DNA of 64,000 nucleotides from NCBI GenBank assembly GCA_963822095.1, contig CAWGGS010000052.1, positions 61,088-125,087 of the forward strand. The letters are read 5' to 3'. How positions within the stretch are numbered: position 1 is the stretch's first letter; every line of letters starts with the position of its first letter. A program made the translations under genes and the position numbers. The DNA comes from CAWGGS01 sp963822095. Lineage in GTDB: Bacteria; Desulfobacterota; Desulfobulbia; Desulfobulbales; Desulfocapsaceae. The notes under the pieces were generated by a model, which saw only the letters and a list, made by a program, of their open reading frames with translations, searched no databases and was not told where the DNA came from. This document shows positions 36,053 to 45,058 of this stretch, piece by piece.

Positions 36053-36378
36053 AGGCCCAATTAATTATAAAAACCGGGAGTGACTCAGGGGTTGTGCGGA
36101 AGGCAAAAAAAGTTGCAAAACCAAACGTGAAGGGATAGCTTATGGCCGCAAGAGTAATATCTATTCGCCACATTCATGCATGGTTGCCACCTGTTGCCGC
36201 AATCCAGCGAGGATTCCTCTTGGATTGTCGGATTGCCCGCATGGGGAGTAATCCTGCAGGTTCGAAAATGAAGCGCACAGATTAGGATCAAAACTAAAAA
36301 ATGGCTGCAACCAAATCTTCCGGTACCCACCAATATGTTTTGGGCTAGACAAAGCAGACCGTTGGGTTATATCTAGCC
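36053..36378. other. 326-bp intergenic stretch, nothing assigned
   Basis: No frame with coding character or motif was found on either strand. No T-rich terminator hairpin was recognised after the glutamate dehydrogenase gene. It presumably holds the promoter of the membrane-protein gene at 36379. Confidence 0.5.
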
Positions 36379-37695
36379 ATGGATGCAGAAGTAAGGAAGA
36401 TATCGATTTGGCAAAGCATTTCGAGAATCTTGCTGGAACATCCGGTACCGATTGTCGTCCTCATCTTTTTTCTCAAGGGATTTGATCGCATAATTCATGC
36501 GGATCTGTACGCGGAAGAGGCTACGGTATTTTTGCTTCAGGCCCTTACCCATCCTTTTTCAGCGCTCTTTCACCCCTATACAGGATATTTTCACACCTTG
36601 CCCAGGATTATTGCCCTTACAGGGGCATTTCTGCCACTTGGCATGATCCCCTATTTTTTCAATATCGTCTGTTTTGTGATCGCCGGCCTGGTTTTTTCGG
36701 TAATCATCAGCGACGATTACCGATGGCTCATTCCTGGGAAAGGGCACCGGTTCCTGATCGCACTGTTTTTCTGTATGTTGCCTGGGCTTCCGGAAATAGC
36801 TGGAAACCTAACAAACCTCCATTGGATCCTGTTGTTGTGGTTGGGCCTTCTGGGGATCAGGGACCTTTCGTCCCGCAATGGATGGCTCGAATATGTCATC
36901 ATTTTTCTCGTGGTGTTTTCGGGTGGGGCAAACGTCATTTTTCTACCCTTGTTTTTGACGAGGCTTGCCTTTCATTTACGGGATCGCAGAAGAGTTTTGT
37001 TTTTACAGGAATGCTACGTCATCGCCTTGATATTTCTATCGATGGCAATCGATTATTTCCTGAAGACCGACCAGTCCCTCATTCAAATCGGGATCGATCA
37101 TGGAATCGTATTCGTAACCTATTTTACCAAGTTCGTGATGTTGTTTCCTGTGATGGGCGATGCAGCAGTTTTGGCCGTAGCCGGAAACAAGGTGGTGTTT
37201 GTAACTCTGACGGTGGTCGTTTTCTTTTTGATGGCGTGGATATACTACGGGCATTTCGATCAGAAACACCTGGTCTTTTTCATGTTCCTATTCGGCGGTT
37301 CACTACTGGCTCCTCTCATTGCCATGGCCAGGACGGCCAGCATTCCGTTTCTGTTGACTCAGGCAGATTACAGTATGTGGTATAGTCATCGCTATGCCTT
37401 CTTTGGACCGGCCCTTGGGTATCTGCTCTGGAGCTTTGTCGGACAGTATCTCCGGTGGAAAAAAAGAGATGTTTCAAAATATCTCTTTTCCTTTCTGTTG
37501 GTTGTCTCCATTGCCGGTTCCTGGCATAGGTTCTTTATTCATCCCTATGGGGTGCGACACGACTGGAGCCGAAAGACCGAAAAAATAAGCTCCTGTCTGA
37601 AAACCGGCCATCCCCGAAAGGTCTACGTCAACGTCTACCCCAGGGGCTGGCTGATGAAAATTACGACGCCGGTCAAATCGCCCCCTGTCAGGTAA
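36379..37695 (+). CDS. Polytopic membrane protein of unknown function
   Basis: 438 residues with about nine to ten predicted transmembrane helices (for example 21-38, 82-104, 120-140, 165-190, 210-226). The first periplasmic loop contains HADLYAEEATVF, an acidic pair in the place where GT-C glycosyltransferases carry their catalytic Asp/Glu; this is suggestive only. The gene stands alone, ending 3 bp before the convergent histidine kinase gene. No family name can be given with confidence. Confidence 0.6.
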   Translation: MDAEVRKISIWQSISRILLEHPVPIVVLIFFLKGFDRIIHADLYAEEATVFLLQALTHPFSALFHPYTGYFHTLPRIIALTGAFLPLGMIPYFFNIVCFVIAGLVFSVIISDDYRWLIPGKGHRFLIALFFCMLPGLPEIAGNLTNLHWILLLWLGLLGIRDLSSRNGWLEYVIIFLVVFSGGANVIFLPLFLTRLAFHLRDRRRVLFLQECYVIALIFLSMAIDYFLKTDQSLIQIGIDHGIVFVTYFTKFVMLFPVMGDAAVLAVAGNKVVFVTLTVVVFFLMAWIYYGHFDQKHLVFFMFLFGGSLLAPLIAMARTASIPFLLTQADYSMWYSHRYAFFGPALGYLLWSFVGQYLRWKKRDVSKYLFSFLLVVSIAGSWHRFFIHPYGVRHDWSRKTEKISSCLKTGHPRKVYVNVYPRGWLMKITTPVKSPPVR

Positions 37696-37698
37696 CCA

Positions 37699-39840
37699 TC
37701 ACCTTTCCGGCAGCCTGATCGTAAAAACGACTCCCTGCCGGCCGTCGGCAAGGCAGTCGACGGTCACCGTTCCCCGATGATGTTCGACGATGGTGCGGAC
37801 GATGTAGAGACCAAGGCCCAAGTGTGGTTTTGCATCCTTCTGGCTGCGGATTGAAACCATGGAGTTGAAGATCTGGCCCTGCATGTCAACGGGAATTTCC
37901 GGACCCTGGTTGATGACCTGAAGAACGATGGCGTCTTTTTCCCGGAAAAGCCGCAATTCGATGGGGGTGTTTTTCGTGTGAAAGGCTACACCGTTTTCAA
38001 TGAGTTTGTCGAGTAGTTGGCGAATCCGATCCGGATCCCCATTGAGGGGCAGTGTACCTTCTTGTCGGTCATAGATGAACTCAACTTCCGGAAAGGCCGG
38101 TTGCCAACTGTGCTCCAGCCACAGGGAAAGGGCTTCGGCCAGGTCTACATTCTCCAAAAATCCCTGATCAAGGGCCTCCTGCAGATTGGTGGCATCCCTG
38201 ATCGAGGTCAGCAGCTCTTCAAGGCGTAGGACGTCTTGCAGAGCCCAGTTGACATAGTCGTTCAAGTGCTCGGGCAGGTCCTTGGTCTCTTTGGCCAGGT
38301 TTTTAAGCGATGCCGAGACACTGGCCAGGGGAGTGCGCATCTCGTGTTCGAGGTTGTCGGCCATCTTTTCCCGGTATTCACTCTGATTCTTAAGCTGCGC
38401 CAACATGGAGGAAAGCGTACGCGATAGATCGCCAATCTCATCCTTTGCTGTCGCCGGTGGTAGGATATTGAGGATTTGACCGTTTTCGGTGATGGCCGCT
38501 GCCGCCTGGTTCCTGAGTTTACGGATCCGGGAAGATATGCGCAAGGCAAAGAGAAAAATACCAATACCGCCGAAAAGAAAAAACAGAATGGTCATGCCGA
38601 TGGATTCCTCGATAACCTTGTTTTTCAAGGCCAGGATCGTGTTGGTGGTCTGTTCGACTACGACTGCGCCGATCACCTTCTCCTTTTCCACGAGGGGGGT
38701 GACTGCGGCCATCACCTCAACTTTACCCTTGGCTATCCGGTAGCTGGTGATGCTGCTTTTCCCCTTGAGGCCTTCCTGGACGCCTTTGATATCCAGGGTG
38801 GCCGACTGGGGTGAGGAATCGGCAAAATCAGACGAAAAGGATTCGGTGAACAGGCGATAGACTGGGGAGATAATCCGGTTGATCTTGTTGATCAAGGCGT
38901 TCATCCCCTTTTCCTTTTGCGGCAGCTCATCGTCTTCTGCCTTCAGATTGCCGTAGCTGGCCCTGACGTGCTGATTGGAATCTACGATCAGGATGCGGGA
39001 ATGCGGACGATTGAGTGATTTGAGGATATCGATAATCGATGTTGCGGGAGGCAGTAACCAGCCCATTTTATCGATGCGTTCCGGATCGGCGGTCCCAACG
39101 ATGGTTTCAATGTCCCTGGTCACCGGGTCGTTGACATCGGCAATCGCAAAGGCGATCTTATGGCCGACCATGCTAAGAGGCATCCGCATCTCGATACTGT
39201 ACCCCTGCGGGGTTTCCGACCAGACCCCCTGGATACTGTCGGTTTCGATCGGTGGCGCATCTTCCAGGCCCTCGGGGATTTCGTAGGCATTGATCCATCC
39301 CGGTTTTTTGGCGGTCATGATATAGCGATGCAATTTGGCGTTGTTGTCTTCCAGACCGATCAGCAGATGGTCGGAACGGTCCATCCGTTCCGAGTCCTTC
39401 TCCTGGTAGACGATTTTATGATCCGTAACCAGGAACATGGCCCAGAGGTAGTTGCCGCGTTGTCCGACCAGATGCTTGAAATGAAGAGAGTGGGGACCGT
39501 AGGGACCTGTAGAGTAAATCACATGATCCCGCCCGAAGACCTCCGCTTGTTTGAGCTGGGGCTCCCAGTCATCGAATTTGCCGTTTAAGCGCATGGGATT
39601 GGTCAGCTTGAACAGGTAGAGATCGCGGTTCTGGTCAAGGGAATGGAAGAGTTCGCGGTCGAACAATCCTTGTCTTCCCGCCAGGGCCGAAGCCACCGCC
39701 CTGGCTGAGAACATCAGGGTTTCACGTCGGCTTTCCAGAAGATTGTCCTTTAAAATTCCGCTCAGTCGGAAGCCGGTATAGGGAATGGCCAGGAGCAAAA
39801 GGGATATCAGGGCCAGCTTCAGTTGCAGGGAGATCCGCAT
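37699..39840 (-). CDS. pdsS: Proteobacterial dedicated sortase system histidine kinase
   Basis: 713 residues: membrane helix (about 8-26), a large periplasmic region (about 30-410) beginning with a segment resembling a family 9 carbohydrate-binding fold (LNGKFDDWEP near 85; DHLLIGLEDN; YSIEMRMPLSMVG), a second helix (about 418-437), HAMP, HisKA with H-box LEHEMRTPLASV (about 498) and HATPase_c (about 600-710, GLGLYIVRTIVEHHRG). Length and layout match the TIGR03785 kinase, encoded with dedicated sortases of Proteobacteria. It lies 6 bp after the regulator. The sortase and its substrate are about 16-18 kb away in this window. The sugar-like sensor domain suggests surface glycan sensing (inference). 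Confidence 0.75.
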   Translation of the reverse strand: MRISLQLKLALISLLLLAIPYTGFRLSGILKDNLLESRRETLMFSARAVASALAGRQGLFDRELFHSLDQNRDLYLFKLTNPMRLNGKFDDWEPQLKQAEVFGRDHVIYSTGPYGPHSLHFKHLVGQRGNYLWAMFLVTDHKIVYQEKDSERMDRSDHLLIGLEDNNAKLHRYIMTAKKPGWINAYEIPEGLEDAPPIETDSIQGVWSETPQGYSIEMRMPLSMVGHKIAFAIADVNDPVTRDIETIVGTADPERIDKMGWLLPPATSIIDILKSLNRPHSRILIVDSNQHVRASYGNLKAEDDELPQKEKGMNALINKINRIISPVYRLFTESFSSDFADSSPQSATLDIKGVQEGLKGKSSITSYRIAKGKVEVMAAVTPLVEKEKVIGAVVVEQTTNTILALKNKVIEESIGMTILFFLFGGIGIFLFALRISSRIRKLRNQAAAAITENGQILNILPPATAKDEIGDLSRTLSSMLAQLKNQSEYREKMADNLEHEMRTPLASVSASLKNLAKETKDLPEHLNDYVNWALQDVLRLEELLTSIRDATNLQEALDQGFLENVDLAEALSLWLEHSWQPAFPEVEFIYDRQEGTLPLNGDPDRIRQLLDKLIENGVAFHTKNTPIELRLFREKDAIVLQVINQGPEIPVDMQGQIFNSMVSIRSQKDAKPHLGLGLYIVRTIVEHHRGTVTVDCLADGRQGVVFTIRLPER

Positions 39841-39846
39841 AGGGCC

Positions 39847-40542
39847 TTATTCCACCCAACGGTATCCCATACCGTATTCAGCTCGGATGGCGTCGAAAGA
39901 GGCGTCGATCTCCCGGAATTTCTCGCGGATCCGGCGGATATGAGCGGCTATGGCGTTGTTGGTGACGACCACATTGGCCGATTCCATCAGCTGTTCGTGG
40001 GACTTGACGTGCCCTGGTCTCCTGACAAGAGAAAAAAGCAGCCAGAATTCGGTCAGCGTCAGATTGAGTAGTTTGTTGTCCCAGTAAACCTGTTTGCGCT
40101 CCTCTTCGATACGCAGTTTGCCGGTGGTTATGATGTGTTCGTTGCTGGTTGCCGCCCCGCGCAAGGCTTCCAGCATCTTGAACAGAGCGGAGATCCGTAC
40201 CGGCAGAAAATCGAGAGTCGTGGTGTTCTTGGTCAGGTAATCCCAGGCCCCGAGTCGAAGGCCCGAGACCTTGTCCAGGTCGGAGTCCCGGGCAGTGAGA
40301 AAAATGATCGGTATGGTCGGGGAAAGCTGTCTCAGTTCCTTGCAGATCTCGAAACCTCCCTCCATCTCATCATTGAGCATGATATCCAGGATAGCTAGAT
40401 CAGGTAGTTGCAGGGCAAAGGCGTCCAGTGCCTCCTGCCTTCCCGGATAGCTGCTGACCATATAGCCTTCTCGTTTCAGGGCCTGAGAGTAGTTGGCCCG
40501 AAGCATTTCGTCGTCTTCCACAAGGGCGATTCGATAGGTCAT
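39847..40542 (-). CDS. pdsR: Proteobacterial dedicated sortase system response regulator
   Basis: 231 residues: receiver domain (1-120; acidic pair ED at 8-9 and DIMLND phospho-acceptor near 51) and a C-terminal winged-helix OmpR-type DNA-binding domain (LTLTEFWLLFSLVRRPGHVKS). The sequence matches the TIGR03787 type that partners the sortase-system kinase. The ATG at 40542 (MTYRIALVEDDE) was chosen because it starts the receiver fold; an in-frame upstream ATG at 40629 would add 29 unconserved residues. It precedes the kinase by 6 bp in one operon. Confidence 0.78.
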   Translation of the reverse strand: MTYRIALVEDDEMLRANYSQALKREGYMVSSYPGRQEALDAFALQLPDLAILDIMLNDEMEGGFEICKELRQLSPTIPIIFLTARDSDLDKVSGLRLGAWDYLTKNTTTLDFLPVRISALFKMLEALRGAATSNEHIITTGKLRIEEERKQVYWDNKLLNLTLTEFWLLFSLVRRPGHVKSHEQLMESANVVVTNNAIAAHIRRIREKFREIDASFDAIRAEYGMGYRWVE

Positions 40543-40742
40543 GATTTTTGGGAGTAGTTTAAGGAAAGTCTCTATAGATAGACATCTGGTTTCCATTCTA
40601 AGGTAATACCTACTGCGATGGTTATGCAACAGGAAAAAGACAGGGTAACATCAAGGGATGCAGGTTGCTGCCTGCAGCAGATGATCCGGCCGCCGCAATA
40701 GATAGCATCACCGGAGCGGGCGGTAGGATGTTTGGTAAAATT

Positions 40743-41705
40743 TTAGTTTAAGAAATCGAAGATATATTTGACGGCAGTAAAGAAGATGATGGCGGCGAGC
40801 ATCCCTTTTATGATCCGGGCAGGGACATGTTTCTGGCAACGGGCTCCGAGATACATCCCCGCTACTCCGCCGATGCCGAAAAGGATACCCAGGAGCCAGT
40901 CGGGGGCTATGGACATGTGGGGATAAAAGGGGGCCAGAATCTGGAAGACGGCCACGCCGGCAATCGAGGTGACGCAGGTGCCCATCAAGGCGGCCCCGGC
41001 CACGGTATAGATCGGAAGGCCGAAAAAGGTTACAAAAAAGGGAGCAATGATCGCACCGCCTCCGATACCGTAAATCCCGCCTACAATCCCCACGATGAAG
41101 CACAATGAAAATATGCCCCAGATTGAGACATCAAAGTCCTCTCCGTAGAAGGAGTAGCCAAGACGCTTCCAGGTGACCTGGGTAATCCTGACGGTGGGAA
41201 GCGGGGTGCTTTCCCGGGAGTTTTGTGCCGTATTTGCCAGGCGCTTGCGATGCTCCCGCATCAGTTTTTGAAAGCGTTCCTCTCCTGCCTCCTTGTCGAT
41301 CTTTGCTTTTTTCCCCAGGAGATCGAGTATCATCTTAAGACCTATATAGAGAAGGACCATGCCGGCAAAAAGCTTGAAATTTTCAGCCTTGGGGAGAAAA
41401 ACGATTCGAACGAAGGCCCCGATGCATACACCCGGCAGACTTCCGGCCACTACCGTCCAGGTCAGTGGCCAGACCATTCGACCTTCCCGGAAATAACGGT
41501 ATACGCCGCTAGGAATGGCGACGATATTGTAAAGCTGGTTTGTGGCACTCACGGAAGGGTGGGTATATCCGAGAAAGGACATCTGGAAAGGCAGCAGGAG
41601 AAAGGCGCCCGATACCCCTCCCATGGAGGTCAGAAATGATACCGAAAAGGCGACCAGAGGAGGAATCCATAAAGAGACCTCAACCCCTGCGGTTTGAAAA
41701 TACAT
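40743..41705 (-). CDS. TSUP (TauE/SafE) family permease, predicted oxyanion exporter
   Basis: 320 residues, about eight helices in two repeats separated by a charged cytoplasmic loop (about 135-175). The motifs MGGVSGAFLLLP and GGIYGIGGGAIIAP are the two TSUP signature repeats. TSUP carriers move sulfur-containing anions or other oxyanions across the inner membrane. The ATG at 41705 has AGGAGAA upstream; longer in-frame starts lack a site. The divergent neighbour is TunR. TSUP genes repressed by TunR are described in sulfate reducers in connection with tungstate/molybdate homeostasis, so export of these anions is the best-supported hypothesis here. Confidence 0.85.
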   Translation of the reverse strand: MYFQTAGVEVSLWIPPLVAFSVSFLTSMGGVSGAFLLLPFQMSFLGYTHPSVSATNQLYNIVAIPSGVYRYFREGRMVWPLTWTVVAGSLPGVCIGAFVRIVFLPKAENFKLFAGMVLLYIGLKMILDLLGKKAKIDKEAGEERFQKLMREHRKRLANTAQNSRESTPLPTVRITQVTWKRLGYSFYGEDFDVSIWGIFSLCFIVGIVGGIYGIGGGAIIAPFFVTFFGLPIYTVAGAALMGTCVTSIAGVAVFQILAPFYPHMSIAPDWLLGILFGIGGVAGMYLGARCQKHVPARIIKGMLAAIIFFTAVKYIFDFLN

Positions 41706-41734
41706 GACGGTTCTCCTGCCCAGGGTCTCAACAA

Positions 41735-41789
41735 TTGACACGAATACGTCTATAATCGTGTCAATACAATACTTTCGAATAAAAGTCAA
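41735..41789 (-). promoter_or_regulatory. TunR-type 30-bp operator overlapping the TSUP promoter
   Basis: TTGACACGA, 12 nt, TCGTGTCAA at 41735-41764: a perfect 9-bp inverted repeat spanning exactly 30 bp. On the minus strand a -35 TTGACT (41784-41789) and a -10 TATTGA (41761-41766) are separated by 17 bp, so the repeat covers the -10 end and the transcription start, as for a repressor. The TSUP start codon is at 41705. TunR, encoded divergently at 41979, is the expected binder; the published TunR motif is also 30 bp. Confidence 0.7.
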
Positions 41790-41978
41790 GGACCTTTCGA
41801 GCATTGAGCCTCGGAGACATTTGCCTGGGAGACGGGATCTCGGCCATCGGAGGGCAACCCAACCTGACCCCAAAACCCCCCGAGTAAAATACGGGTCGAT
41901 TTTGGATCCTTTTTCGAATATCTTGCAGAAAATAAAGGCAAGAACCCCGTGCAAGGATAGAGTCTTGGCCGTGTAAAT

Positions 41979-43070
41979 ATGAAAAGAAAAGAAAACAGGA
42001 AAAAAAACGCGGAGTTCCTCCCCCCGCTGGAGAAAGATCGACGAATTCTTTCGCTTACCGATGGCGATAAATATCTCGATACTGAAAAGCTGAACAGGCT
42101 TGAGGCCTCTTTCCGAACCTGGGCACTAGAGAGTCCACGTTCGGATATTCGACTCTCCAGAAAACGTATCCTGTTAATCTTCCTTCTAATTCGATATACA
42201 GGAGCCAAACTGAATGAGGTTTTGGCGATCGATCCCTCCTGTCATATCGACTTCGACCGGCAGCTGATCAGCATCGGCGGGCGCAGTGGTTCGGGACGTG
42301 AACCGCGTCAGATACAGGTTTCCGCTGGATTTGCAGGTGAGATCGCAAAGATGCTGGAAGATTCGGCCTTCAGGGAATCCATTGGCAAGACACTTGGTAT
42401 CGACCCTGGTTTCGTCCGTCGAAAATTCTATGAGCGGGCAGAGGCCTTGGGCTATGGGAAACACCTGGCCACCCCGGAGATGATCCGGCAATCCCGAGCG
42501 GTGGAGTTGATCAGGAGCAATATGCCTCTGCCCGCGGTCCAGATGCTGCTTGGCCATTCGACGCCGAATCCAGCCTCCTCCTATGTCTCTTTTTCCAATA
42601 AAGATATCCAGCGCGTCACCAGGTTTTTCATGGAGAAGGAGTCCGCACGCAAGACCAGCGCCCGCAACAGCTTTTTCGGCAAGATCCGGACAATAGTGCG
42701 AGGCACTATCCAGGCACGGGTGGAGTTGGTAACAATAAGTGGTTATTTAGTGACCACTGTTATTACCGTAGGCAGTCTGGACCGGCTCGGTATCACGGTC
42801 GGCAGCCTGGTCACCGCCGAGGTAAAGGCCCCGTGGCTTGTACTGCAGAAGGGCGATCAACCGCAGACTACCGCCGAAAACCGGTTTCGGGGCGTGGTGG
42901 AATTGATTCGGAGGGGAGATATTACCTGCGAATATATCGTTTCTCTGGATGACGGCACTGAACTTTGTGCACTGGTTACCCGAGGTGCCGAAGATGGACT
43001 GAATCTTGCCGAGAAGGCCCCGGTATGGGTTTTATTTAACGGTTTTGCGGTGATTTTGCATCTGGAGTGA
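41979..43070 (+). CDS. tunR: TunR family tungstate/molybdate-responsive regulator (recombinase-like fold plus TOBE domains)
   Basis: 363 residues. The first part (about 30-220) has the tyrosine recombinase fold but a damaged active site: the first catalytic Arg is Lys77 (TGAKLNEV), the HxxR His is missing though Arg170 remains, and His193 (LLGHST) and Tyr202 are kept. It is thus unlikely to recombine DNA. Residues about 235-363 form two TOBE/Mop domains (GSLDRLGITVGSLVTAEVKAPW) that bind molybdate or tungstate. This is the TunR architecture, a family from sulfate reducers that binds DNA through a XerC/D-like domain and controls modABC or TSUP genes. It is divergent from the TSUP permease with the 30-bp repeat between. 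It is not a mobile-element integrase. Confidence 0.85.
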   Translation: MKRKENRKKNAEFLPPLEKDRRILSLTDGDKYLDTEKLNRLEASFRTWALESPRSDIRLSRKRILLIFLLIRYTGAKLNEVLAIDPSCHIDFDRQLISIGGRSGSGREPRQIQVSAGFAGEIAKMLEDSAFRESIGKTLGIDPGFVRRKFYERAEALGYGKHLATPEMIRQSRAVELIRSNMPLPAVQMLLGHSTPNPASSYVSFSNKDIQRVTRFFMEKESARKTSARNSFFGKIRTIVRGTIQARVELVTISGYLVTTVITVGSLDRLGITVGSLVTAEVKAPWLVLQKGDQPQTTAENRFRGVVELIRRGDITCEYIVSLDDGTELCALVTRGAEDGLNLAEKAPVWVLFNGFAVILHLE

Positions 43071-43128
43071 CAGGATGAAAAGTGATCCGTTTACTCTGCG
43101 ATGGAAGATGGATCTATAGCCTTGATTT

Positions 43129-43144
43129 AATCAATCGATTGATT
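43129..43144. promoter_or_regulatory. 16-bp perfect palindrome upstream of the TetR-EmrAB-TolC operon
   Basis: AATCAATCGATTGATT, 154 bp before the TetR start codon. TetR proteins bind such palindromes and usually repress their own operon, so this is the best candidate operator. The distance to the start implies a leader of over 100 nt. Confidence 0.45.
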
Positions 43145-43298
43145 TACATTAGTTTCCCGCTCACCAGCATGGCTGGACCAGACCTGCCAGCCACAACGAT
43201 ATATGAAGGCCCCTCACTTCTCCATGGCATGTCAAGGCCGTCACTCTTGGGGAGACTTTCATATACAATTAATATGATTCCCTTCGGAATGAGCAAGG

Positions 43299-44003
43299 AT
43301 GCAAACGAGAACCAAAAGTCCAAAGTTGACCAAACAAGAGCGGGGCTGTATTGCCAGGAACAAACTGATCGAGGCGGGATTAAAAATCTACAGCGAGGTT
43401 GGGTTCCAAGGGGCGTCGACGCGAAAATTATCCGCCACGGCCGGTGTGAATATTGCGGCAATTCCTTATTACTTCGGCAATAAAGAAGGTCTGTATCTCG
43501 CGGTCATTGACTACATCATCGCCTATTATCAAAAGCATCTCGGCAGTGGTCTTTGCAGGATCAAAAAGGCCTTGCAGAATAAACACACAACCCGGGAACA
43601 ATGGTATGCCTTACTCGACGACTATATACACCTGCTGGTAAACGTTGTGCTCAGGGAAAGCGATGAATGCTCCTGGATGTCGAAAATCTACACACGCGAG
43701 CAACTTGATCCGACCTCCGCCTTTCAACGACTCTACGAAGGATTCATAAAAGATATGCGACAGACCCTGGAGGCACTGGTCGGCACTCTTCTTGGAAGAG
43801 AGGTCGCTTCGTCCGAGGTTAAGCTCGTTGCCGAGACGGTATTGGGACAGGTGGCGATTTTTAAGTCCTCGCGGGAAACTGTTTTGCACAATATGGGGTG
43901 GAAAAATTATGGAGATGAGAGAATGGCCGATATCAAACGTATTGTCACCCTCAATGTGAAGGCCCTTATACAGGCACATCAGATGAAGGATATTACCCTA
44001 TGA
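43299..44003 (+). CDS. TetR family transcriptional regulator
   Basis: 234 residues. The N-terminal helix-turn-helix (about 18-65) reads ARNKLIEAGLKIYSEVGFQG and SATAGVNIAAIPYYFGNKEGLY, a clear TetR_N signature. The C-terminal helical domain resembles the CerR/DUF1956 type associated with efflux pumps. It is the first gene of a four-gene operon and its stop overlaps the start of the membrane-fusion gene (ATGA). It probably represses the pump and is released by a toxic ligand (inference from family and context). Confidence 0.85.
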   Translation: MQTRTKSPKLTKQERGCIARNKLIEAGLKIYSEVGFQGASTRKLSATAGVNIAAIPYYFGNKEGLYLAVIDYIIAYYQKHLGSGLCRIKKALQNKHTTREQWYALLDDYIHLLVNVVLRESDECSWMSKIYTREQLDPTSAFQRLYEGFIKDMRQTLEALVGTLLGREVASSEVKLVAETVLGQVAIFKSSRETVLHNMGWKNYGDERMADIKRIVTLNVKALIQAHQMKDITL

Positions 44004-45055
44004 AAACCGACCAGGCTGATGGTATTAAAAATAACTGGATGGGAAGACATCGACGTTTCCTGATGTGGGGGATTCCGCTGCTGGCAGGGGGGATCGGCCT
44101 GATCTTTTATCTCTTGGGTGGTCGGTATGTCAGCACGGATGACGCCTATATACAGGCTGCACGGGTGGCGGTGAGTGCGGATATTTCAGGGAGGGTACGT
44201 GAGATACCACTTGTTAATAACCAGTTTGTCCACAAAGGAGATGTCCTGATCAGGCTTGATGAGCGGCCGTATCGTATCGCGCGACAGGAAGCCCAGGCGC
44301 AGCTTGCCGGGACAAGGTTGCGGGTTGCGGCCATGAAGGCAAATTACCGACAGAAGCTGGCCGATCTGAAGTCTGCAGAGAACACCCTTGCTTACCGGAA
44401 ACGAGAGTATGAACGGCAGAAAAAACTTGCCGCGGCAGGTATCTCTTCGGAGGCACAGCTTGATAAGGCTTCGCAGATGCTCCAAGCCGCCAGACAGGAT
44501 ACGGCAGCCAAGCAACAGGATGCCGACACTACGCTTGCGAGTCTCGGCGGCGATCCCGATATCGCCATCAACGACCATCCCATGGTCCGGGAGGCACAGG
44601 CAAAACTCGATCATGCCGAACTTAACCTCTCTTATACGAAGGTTACAGCGCCCATGGCAGGAATCGTCACCAAGGTCGAACGGCTCCAGGTGGGAGATTA
44701 CGTGACCAAGGGGGCACCGCTTTTCGCGTTGGTTGCCAATAAAAATCTCTGGGTCGAGGCCAACTTCAAGGAAACGGATCTTACCCATATGCGCCCCGGC
44801 CAAAGGGTAAGTATTCAGGTTGATGCGTATTCCAGTAAGGAAATAGCCGGCAAGGTTGCCAGCATAAGCCCCGGTACAGGTTCGACATTTTCGTTACTTC
44901 CACCGGAGAATGCCACGGGTAACTGGGTAAAGATCGTGCAACGCCTACCGGTGCGGATTGTATTTGACCATGACCTTGATGTGCCCTTACAGGCGGGGCT
45001 CTCGGTGACGGCGGTGGTTGATACCGGATATCGCCGGATCTCTCGGGGTAAATAG
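44000..45055 (+). CDS. EmrA-type membrane fusion protein (HlyD family)
   Basis: 351 residues: one N-terminal membrane helix (about 18-38), the YVSTDDAYIQA motif typical of EmrA, a lipoyl-type hairpin with a coiled coil (about 80-170) and beta-barrel domains to about 345. It links an inner-membrane MFS pump to an outer-membrane channel. Overlaps the TetR gene by 4 bp and precedes the pump gene by 3 bp. Confidence 0.88.
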   Translation: MKTDQADGIKNNWMGRHRRFLMWGIPLLAGGIGLIFYLLGGRYVSTDDAYIQAARVAVSADISGRVREIPLVNNQFVHKGDVLIRLDERPYRIARQEAQAQLAGTRLRVAAMKANYRQKLADLKSAENTLAYRKREYERQKKLAAAGISSEAQLDKASQMLQAARQDTAAKQQDADTTLASLGGDPDIAINDHPMVREAQAKLDHAELNLSYTKVTAPMAGIVTKVERLQVGDYVTKGAPLFALVANKNLWVEANFKETDLTHMRPGQRVSIQVDAYSSKEIAGKVASISPGTGSTFSLLPPENATGNWVKIVQRLPVRIVFDHDLDVPLQAGLSVTAVVDTGYRRISRGK

Positions 45056-45058
45056 ACA

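Noticed and set aside
36053..36378. A remnant of an insertion sequence
   Set aside because: No inverted ends or transposase motif could be identified.
41979..43070. A phage integrase or mobile-element recombinase
   Set aside because: Catalytic Arg and His are lost and two TOBE domains are attached; no attachment sites or phage genes are nearby. TunR fits all features.
43082..43483. A gene overlapping the TetR start
   Set aside because: It overlaps most of the clear TetR N-terminus in another frame and has no motif.
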